A stretch of 64,000 nt of DNA, from NCBI GenBank assembly GCA_902582315.1, contig CACHRP010000003.1:1-64000 (forward strand), written 5' to 3'. Below are positions 58,674-64,000 of this stretch, piece by piece. The position numbers were made by a program, and so were the translations under genes. The notes below the pieces were generated by a model. The model had not been told where the DNA came from, searched no databases, and worked only from the letters and a program-made list of their open reading frames with translations. This DNA comes from an uncultured Pelagibacteraceae bacterium (GTDB lineage Bacteria; Pseudomonadota; Alphaproteobacteria; Pelagibacterales; Pelagibacteraceae). The first letter of the stretch is position 1. Each line of letters starts with the position of its first letter.

Positions 58674-60317
58674 CTAATAAAATATTCTATAAGAATTAAC
58701 TATTTTACAATTACTATCTTTTTTAAATTCATTTTTACATTGATTTGTTTTTTGAAGAATTTCTTCTTTTTTTATTTTTAAATAATAATCTTTTTTATTA
58801 ATATTATATCTAGGTGATTTTATAGGGTTGTAATTATAAATTTTATTTTCATCAATGATTCTATCAATATTTCTAACAGAAAATATTGTAATACCTATTA
58901 ATAAAATAATATTAATTTTTTTAAAGTTTTTTGAGTAAGAATAATTTTGATTTCCTAAAATAATTGCTGAAGGAATGAAAAACAGTAAAGCTAATAAATG
59001 GTACCCCCCATACCGAAGTGAAGGATGATAAAAAAACCACTCTATGAATAAAAAAAATAGGAGTATTAGGATTATGTTATATTTAGAATTAAAAGTAAAT
59101 TTTATCCTTTTTGGTTTAAATATAATTAAAAAGACAAATACTGTTAGTATTATGCCACCTATTGTGTCAGATACTTTATTAAAAAAATAATTATCTATCC
59201 ATACACCTAACCAATTTAAACCTTTAATATAATTTATTGGATCACCCACTTTATAATTGGGTGTGGCACCTGCCTTTGACCATAACTCATACCAAACTGC
59301 TGCTGACTCAATTCTTTCGATGTCCATGCTCCAATAAAAATTTTCAAAGCAAGTTACTGTCAATGGATATATCAAGCATCCAGTATAAGCTATATTATAA
59401 AATAATATCAGCATACCAAAAATAATTGAAATATTTATAATTTTAAAATTTTTATAGAAATTGGAAATTTGTGATAATTTAAAATATTTAAAATAAACTC
59501 CAAGAAATAATAAACCATAAATAGCATAAAACGACTTTAAACTTATTATAAATGTGAGAAATATTAAAAAATTTTCAAATGCTTGATGTGATAATTTCCT
59601 ATTTTGAAGTATCTCAAAAATTATTATAATACTGACAAAAATCAAAATTATTGCTGATCTATCTGTTCCATGCTCTGCTAGCCTATAAAAGAAAGTATTT
59701 ATGAATATAAAAGTAAATAATTTTAAAAAAAAAATAAAATTTAATTTTTTTTTATCTTCGAGAATACTTTTGACAAGTATTATATTGGAAAAAACCATTA
59801 TTAAAACTGGGCCTAAAAAGTAAAAATAGTCTTCCGTAAAAGGAAGTTTGAACAATGAATGAAAAAAAAATAATGATGAAACATGATTAAACGCCAAATC
59901 AAAGTTTCCAAGTCCAAATTCAAGCTTATTTAAAGTTAAATTGTGTATAAAACTCAAATGATAATATGGAAAATCATCATGACTCTTGAAATAGAAAATT
60001 GAAAGTGTTGATATAATTAAAAAAAATAAAAAATATTTGATGTCCTTATTTCTTTTTAATTTTTTATTAGAAAAAATATATTGGATAAACAAAAATATAC
60101 CTATAAATAATATAATAAAATTATGTAAGTAATCATGTTTTATAAATAAATTTGTTACATATGAAATTAATGTAAGTGAAAAAATTCCATATAATCCTAT
60201 ATATCCAATATTTGAATTACTATTATAAGTAGATATATTTTTTGCAAAAAAAGAACCGAAACCAATTACAACAGATGTTAAAAGAAAATATATTAAAATA
60301 AAAAAGATAAACTCCAT
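58674..60317 (-). CDS. Polytopic membrane protein, possibly GT-C-like
   Basis: Not firmly recognised. 547 residues with about twelve hydrophobic segments and a soluble, Lys-rich C-terminal tail containing two Cys. After the third or fourth segment an outside-facing loop reads FKSHDDFPYYHLSFIH; a paired acidic motif in an early periplasmic loop is a feature of GT-C glycosyltransferases that use lipid-linked sugars. Beside a GT4 glycosyltransferase this suggests surface-polysaccharide assembly, but the link is inferred and an O-antigen ligase/polymerase-type role is an alternative. One base separates it from nadK, so the two are probably co-transcribed. Confidence 0.65.
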   Translation of the reverse strand: MEFIFFILIYFLLTSVVIGFGSFFAKNISTYNSNSNIGYIGLYGIFSLTLISYVTNLFIKHDYLHNFIILFIGIFLFIQYIFSNKKLKRNKDIKYFLFFLIISTLSIFYFKSHDDFPYYHLSFIHNLTLNKLEFGLGNFDLAFNHVSSLFFFHSLFKLPFTEDYFYFLGPVLIMVFSNIILVKSILEDKKKLNFIFFLKLFTFIFINTFFYRLAEHGTDRSAIILIFVSIIIIFEILQNRKLSHQAFENFLIFLTFIISLKSFYAIYGLLFLGVYFKYFKLSQISNFYKNFKIINISIIFGMLILFYNIAYTGCLIYPLTVTCFENFYWSMDIERIESAAVWYELWSKAGATPNYKVGDPINYIKGLNWLGVWIDNYFFNKVSDTIGGIILTVFVFLIIFKPKRIKFTFNSKYNIILILLFFLFIEWFFYHPSLRYGGYHLLALLFFIPSAIILGNQNYSYSKNFKKINIILLIGITIFSVRNIDRIIDENKIYNYNPIKSPRYNINKKDYYLKIKKEEILQKTNQCKNEFKKDSNCKIVNSYRIFY

Positions 60318-60318
60318 T

Positions 60319-61083
60319 CTAATTAGTTTCTTTTCTTAATTGTTCTATTTTGATTTTTTTTTGGAGCCCTCTATTTTTGTCATATAAAAGTTTGAATTTA
60401 ATTTTTTTATTTATTTTTACCTCAATGATTTTTGCATTTCTAACCTCAATATTATCAGCAACTGCACTAATCGGTCTTTTATTTATATTTAAATTTTTTA
60501 TTAAAACTTTATGGCTTTCATTAATTATTTTTCCATTCCATCTCCTTGGTCTAAACGGGCTTATAGGTGCTATAGATAGTTTTTTTGAATTTAAGCTTAG
60601 AATAGGTCCTCTTACTGATAAATTGTAAGCGGTACTCCCTGCAGGTGTTGAGACTAAAACACCGTCAGAAATTAAACGCTTCATTATTAATTTTGATCCT
60701 ACCTTAATCAAAACTGAGGCTGCTTGCCTACTTTGTCTTAAAATTGAAACTTCATTTACTGCTAAATATTTTTTCTTCGATCCTTGCTTATTTGTTACTT
60801 TCATTTCTAATGGAGAGATAGTAATTAAATTAGCCTTATTAATATTTTTTATAATTGTTTTTGATGAAAACTTATTCATTAAAAAACCATAATCACCAGA
60901 ATTCACTCCATAAAAAAATTTAGATGAATGCTTATTTCTTTTTAAAGTTTTGAGCATAAAACCATCACCACCAATGACTATGTTTACATGTTTTAATTTT
61001 ATTTTCGAAAGTTTGTTTTTTATAAAAGATTTAATTCTTAATGATTTTTTATTAGTGTCAGAAATTATTTGTGGTTTTGACAT
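60319..61083 (-). CDS. nadK: NAD kinase
   Basis: Phosphorylates NAD to NADP. 254 residues: NIVIGGDGFMLKTLK (34-48) is the GGDG nucleotide motif with catalytic Asp40 (the alphaproteobacterial GGDGFML form rather than GGDGT), VNSGDYGFLMN, YLAVNEVSI, and the conserved GVLVSTPAGSTAYNLSVRGP. The length is typical. It follows tRNA-Leu and precedes the membrane protein gene. Confidence 0.94.
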   Translation of the reverse strand: MSKPQIISDTNKKSLRIKSFIKNKLSKIKLKHVNIVIGGDGFMLKTLKRNKHSSKFFYGVNSGDYGFLMNKFSSKTIIKNINKANLITISPLEMKVTNKQGSKKKYLAVNEVSILRQSRQAASVLIKVGSKLIMKRLISDGVLVSTPAGSTAYNLSVRGPILSLNSKKLSIAPISPFRPRRWNGKIINESHKVLIKNLNINKRPISAVADNIEVRNAKIIEVKINKKIKFKLLYDKNRGLQKKIKIEQLRKETN

Positions 61084-61087
61084 TTAG

Positions 61088-61173
61088 TGGTGCCCTCGGC
61101 CAGACTCGAACTGGCACTCCCAAAAGGGCAAGGATTTTAAGTCCTTTGTGTCTACCAATTTCACCACGAGGGC
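61088..61173 (-). tRNA. tRNA-Leu(UAA)
   Basis: 86-base class II tRNA with encoded CCA. The acceptor GCCCTCG pairs with CGAGGGC; the anticodon loop CTTAAAA gives TAA; a long variable arm is present and the T loop is TTCGAGT. Four bases separate it from the nadK start, so nadK may be read from the same promoter. Confidence 0.96.
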
Positions 61174-61277
61174 ATGAGTTATTTTCATGATTGTTTATGC
61201 TAATATTTATAATTGAACAAGATGAATAAGTAAATTTTTTTAATTTTATTTCTCTAGATCAGAGAATAATCCGAGAG

Positions 61278-61871
61278 TTATTTAATTTTTCGGATCTTTA
61301 AACTAGTCATTGCTCTATTTTTACAAAATTTATAATCATTATCTGCTAATTTATTTCCACTCGTATCAAATAATTTCCAATTATATTTAATGCAGTCTGT
61401 TGGTTTTTTTCCTAGTTTTAATATTTTTAATTCTACAGTTCTTGATCTTCCAGCATCTGTTACAGAAAATGATCTTGTTTCACCCTTTTTCCAAAAACCT
61501 AAGGGAAATTTACAACCATTCTTTATATACTTAGTTTTTGATCTTCTTTGATCGTAAACCCTTCCCATGCATTGACCATCATTAGTAACTGTAAATAATT
61601 GTGTTTTCCTTACTCTGCCCTCTCTATTTTTTTGAGTTCTTTTATAAACTTTAATGATTTCTTTTGTGAAAGGATTTTTCCAATCTTGAGGGCCTATAAT
61701 TTTTTTTCTTCTCTTCTCGCCAAAAATTTTATCTGCTGGTGTATATTTAATTTCTGTATCATTCCTTATTTTTCCACCGGTAAATAATTCTAATGGAATA
61801 AATCTTTCATCAGCTGATACTGGAATATCCCACAACAAACACAGAGCCACGATCCCTAAAAGTTTTTTCAT
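61278..61871 (-). CDS. Secreted protein of unknown function
   Basis: Not recognised. 197 residues with an N-terminal signal peptide (KKLLGIVALCLLWDIPVSA, probable cleavage after Ala20) and a basic mature part containing four Cys, DGQCMGRVYDQRRSK, NGCKFPLGFWKKGETRSFSV and NDYKFCKNRAM; the Cys could form two disulfides in the periplasm. The regular beta-like spacing suggests a small globular domain. Its ATG shares one base with the stop of the upstream 60-residue membrane protein, so the two are probably made together. Confidence 0.75.
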   Translation of the reverse strand: MKKLLGIVALCLLWDIPVSADERFIPLELFTGGKIRNDTEIKYTPADKIFGEKRRKKIIGPQDWKNPFTKEIIKVYKRTQKNREGRVRKTQLFTVTNDGQCMGRVYDQRRSKTKYIKNGCKFPLGFWKKGETRSFSVTDAGRSRTVELKILKLGKKPTDCIKYNWKLFDTSGNKLADNDYKFCKNRAMTSLKIRKIK

Positions 61872-62053
61872 TAAGAAGCAATATATTTAATTAAATAATA
61901 AAGAATACCAGTAATCACTGTTCCATAAACAAAACCTTCACTAAAAAGTTTAAAAATCATTTTATAACTTTTATAGTTATGTCTTAAATAAACATAAATG
62001 AGGGTATAAATTCCAACAATTGCTATGCTAAGTAATATGTCAGTAGGATTCAT
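61871..62053 (-). CDS. Small membrane protein of unknown function
   Basis: Not recognised. 60 residues with two hydrophobic segments (ILLSIAIVGIYTLIYVYL and YGTVITGILYYLIKYIA) joined by a basic loop RHNYKSYKMIF. It overlaps the following secreted-protein gene by one base and sits 44 bases downstream of the ATP-grasp gene on the same strand, so all three could form one transcript. The open frame and coupling support a real gene; no function is evident. Confidence 0.65.
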   Translation of the reverse strand: MNPTDILLSIAIVGIYTLIYVYLRHNYKSYKMIFKLFSEGFVYGTVITGILYYLIKYIAS

Positions 62054-62097
62054 GATTGATATTGTATTTTATTTATTAATTAAAATAAATCCAAACT

Positions 62098-63540
62098 TTA
62101 ATCAACGATAAGAGTATCTTTTGATCCGCCACCTTGAGAACTATTTACAATAGTACTACCCTTCCTCAAAGCTACTCGTGTTAATCCACCAGTAGTAACA
62201 TAGTTTGTTTTACCAGTTAATATAAATGGCCTTAAATCTAAATGACGTGGTTCTATATCATTTTCTGTAATTGTAGGTGCGGTAGATAAAATTTCTAAAG
62301 GTTGGGCTATAAATTCTCTAGGGTTTTTGTTAATCTTGCTGATTGTCTCCTCTATTTCTTTTTTAGGTGCCTTGGGTCCAATCATTATGCCATATCCTCC
62401 AGATGCATTTGCAGGTTTAACAACTAGTCTAGAAATATTTTCAATAACATATTTTCTTTCTGTTTCATTATGACATAGATAAGTTTCTACTTGATCTAAA
62501 ATAGGCTGTTCGCCTAAATAATAAGTAATCATTTTATTTACATATGAATAAACAACTTTATCGTCAGCAACACCTGTTCCAATAGCATTTATAATACCGA
62601 CATTTTTTTTTAACCAGCATTTAAATAAACCAGGAACACCAATCATAGAGTCTTTATAGAAAGCTTTAGGATCCAAGAAATTGTCATCCAATCTTCTATA
62701 TATACAATCAACTTTCAAAGGTCCTTTGACTGTTTTCATGTATACATTATCATTTTCAACAAAAAGATCTTTCCCCTCAACTAAAGCAATTCCCATTTGA
62801 TCAGCTAAAAACTCATGTTCAAAATATGCTGAGTTATAAACTCCAGGAGTTAATAAAACCATATGAGGATTAGAAGTTTTTCTTGGTATGCACTCTAACA
62901 TGCAGTTATAAAGTTTATTAGTATACTGATGTATAGAAGCTACTTTATATCTTGTAAATAATTCTGGGAATACGTCCCGCATTACCATTCTATTTTCTAA
63001 CATGTAAGAGACACCTGATGGTACGCGTAAATTATCTTCTAAAACTAAATAATTACCTGCTTTATTTCTAATTAGATCAATACCTGAAATATTTGCCCAA
63101 GCTTTATATTTAGGAGAAAAACCCTCACACTCTTTTACATAATACGGAGATTTATAAATAATATCTTTTGGAACGATATTATCTTTAAAAATTTTCTTTT
63201 GATTATAAACATCATCTATAAATAAATTTAATGCTTTTGCTCTTTGTTTTAAACCTTTCGAAACTTTATTCCATTGTTTCTTAGGTATTATCCTTGGAAT
63301 AATATCTAAAGGCCATCTTTTTTCTTCTGCCCTATTATTTGCCGCATAGACTCTAAAATTTATTCCTCTTGCGTTTATTGTGCTTTGACAATTTTTTTCA
63401 ATTTCTTGAAGTTTCTTTTTCCCGTGCCTTTCTAAAATATTAGAGATTATAGAAGCATGCTTCCTTAACTTGTTATCCTCTGTAATATAACCATCATATG
63501 CATCACCAGAATTATAGTTTTTCCAAAATTTAGAGACCAT
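62098..63540 (-). CDS. Circularly permuted ATP-grasp protein (DUF404/DUF407 type)
   Basis: 480 residues starting at the ATG at 63540; the frame is open from a TTG at 63570, which is less likely. Family features: RVYAANNRAEEKRWPLDIIP, LVLEDNLRVPSGVSYMLENR, IYRRLDDNFLDP, GTGVADDKVVYSYV, VVKPANASGGYGI and the late SSQGGGSKDT. Members are predicted peptide-ligase-like enzymes and are regularly encoded with alpha-E, transglutaminase-like and Anbu genes. Here an Anbu gene is divergent 105 bases away; alpha-E and transglutaminase genes are not seen in the window. Confidence 0.9.
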   Translation of the reverse strand: MVSKFWKNYNSGDAYDGYITEDNKLRKHASIISNILERHGKKKLQEIEKNCQSTINARGINFRVYAANNRAEEKRWPLDIIPRIIPKKQWNKVSKGLKQRAKALNLFIDDVYNQKKIFKDNIVPKDIIYKSPYYVKECEGFSPKYKAWANISGIDLIRNKAGNYLVLEDNLRVPSGVSYMLENRMVMRDVFPELFTRYKVASIHQYTNKLYNCMLECIPRKTSNPHMVLLTPGVYNSAYFEHEFLADQMGIALVEGKDLFVENDNVYMKTVKGPLKVDCIYRRLDDNFLDPKAFYKDSMIGVPGLFKCWLKKNVGIINAIGTGVADDKVVYSYVNKMITYYLGEQPILDQVETYLCHNETERKYVIENISRLVVKPANASGGYGIMIGPKAPKKEIEETISKINKNPREFIAQPLEILSTAPTITENDIEPRHLDLRPFILTGKTNYVTTGGLTRVALRKGSTIVNSSQGGGSKDTLIVD

Positions 63541-63645
63541 TTGTAAATGTTTAATAATTCGCAAAAACAATCAATTGCATTATAGATATATCAGATATGC
63601 TAATTTTAAATTGTATGATAAATAATAAATTAAATAATAATAATT

Positions 63646-64000
63646 ATGACTTATTGCATAGGAATTAAAGCAAATGATGGTATTGTATTTGCATCAGATT
63701 CAAGGACAAATGCAGGTTTAGACAATGTAAACATATATTCGAAAATGTTTACTTACGATGTGGGAGACAGATCGATTATTATAGTAACTTCCGGTAATCT
63801 TGGAACGTCGCAAGCCGTATATAAATCAATTGAAAATGATTTAAAAGATACATCTGGAGTAATGAATTTAAATACATGTAAAAGTTTTGACCAAATAGCT
63901 TCTTACATTGGATCTTTAAATACTGAACACTCTTCACCAAAAGGCATTAATACAGACACTGTTCTTTTAGGATCAACATTTATAGTTGGAGGACAGATTA
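63646..64000 (+). CDS. Anbu-type proteasome-like protease, partial (5' end)
   Basis: The window ends after 118 codons. The N-terminus MTYCIGIKANDGIVFASDSR exposes a likely catalytic Thr2 as in Ntn hydrolases, followed by SRTNAGLDNVNIYSKM, TSGNLGTSQAV and FIVGGQI, the Anbu pattern rather than HslV or the 20S beta subunit. Anbu forms open, helical-ring-like assemblies in studied bacteria; its substrates are unknown. The divergent neighbour is the ATP-grasp partner typical of Anbu loci. Confidence 0.88.
   Translation, partial: MTYCIGIKANDGIVFASDSRTNAGLDNVNIYSKMFTYDVGDRSIIIVTSGNLGTSQAVYKSIENDLKDTSGVMNLNTCKSFDQIASYIGSLNTEHSSPKGINTDTVLLGSTFIVGGQI

Noticed and set aside
61250-61266. TTCTCT/AGAGAA hairpin as terminator of the secreted-protein gene
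   Set aside because: On the minus strand the stem is followed by an A-rich, not a U-rich, stretch, and the stem is only six pairs.
62098-63570. TTG start at 63570 for the ATP-grasp gene
   Set aside because: The ten extra residues add nothing family-like, and an ATG follows at 63540.

Overview
The window is strongly A+T rich, very compact (no gene-free stretch reaches 300 bases) and alphaproteobacterial in gene order. secY-adk-rpsM-rpsK-rpoA-rplQ, gatCAB, ruvX-pyrB-pyrC-like-plsY-topA, a soxBDAG sarcosine oxidase operon and abundant Lys/Asn/Ile codons together suggest a streamlined marine member of the SAR11 clade (Pelagibacterales). That assignment is inferred from content and layout; no 16S rRNA is present to confirm it.

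Layout. 1-4062: folK (cut by the window edge), smpB and dapA on the minus strand, a divergent lytic transglycosylase, then tRNA-Ser(GCU). 4078-9224: soxB-soxD-soxA-soxG on the plus strand, preceded by a nested inverted repeat. 9186-15313: minus-strand MATE exporter, trhO, an O-methyltransferase and gatB-gatA-gatC. 15359-21966: plus-strand ruvX, pyrB, a dihydroorotase-like gene, plsY, topA, a small secreted protein and a RidA-family gene. 21976-27878: ugd-galU (UDP-glucuronate), a frameshifted panC, mgtE, lipB and an RluC/D-type pseudouridine synthase.

27897-56439 is a nearly unbroken minus-strand run of gene expression machinery. Read in the direction of transcription it is tRNA-Tyr, tRNA-Gly, tuf, tRNA-Trp, secE, nusG, rplK, rplA, rplJ, rplL, rpoB, rpoC, rpsL, rpsG, fusA, then the S10, spc and alpha gene sets ending in rplQ. 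The rif, str, S10, spc and alpha operons are thus stacked head to tail. The only tuf copy seen is upstream of secE; none follows fusA, and rpmD and rpmJ are absent from their usual places. Promoter-like sequences are visible before tRNA-Tyr, rpsL and rpsM.

56573-64000 is a tRNA-studded mixed region: rlmB, tRNA-Thr, a GT4 glycosyltransferase, a structurally odd tRNA-Val(GAC), a polytopic membrane protein, nadK, tRNA-Leu, two unrecognised small envelope genes, a circularly permuted ATP-grasp gene and, cut by the window edge, the start of an Anbu-type proteasome-like protease.

The items most worth a second look are the tRNA-Val with non-consensus D and T loops on perfect stems, the two genes (smpB, panC) whose frames break exactly at poly(A) tracts, the dihydroorotase homologue lacking its HxH metal ligands, and the small-gene neighbourhood next to the Anbu/ATP-grasp pair. 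I found no CRISPR array, insertion sequence, prophage or defence island.
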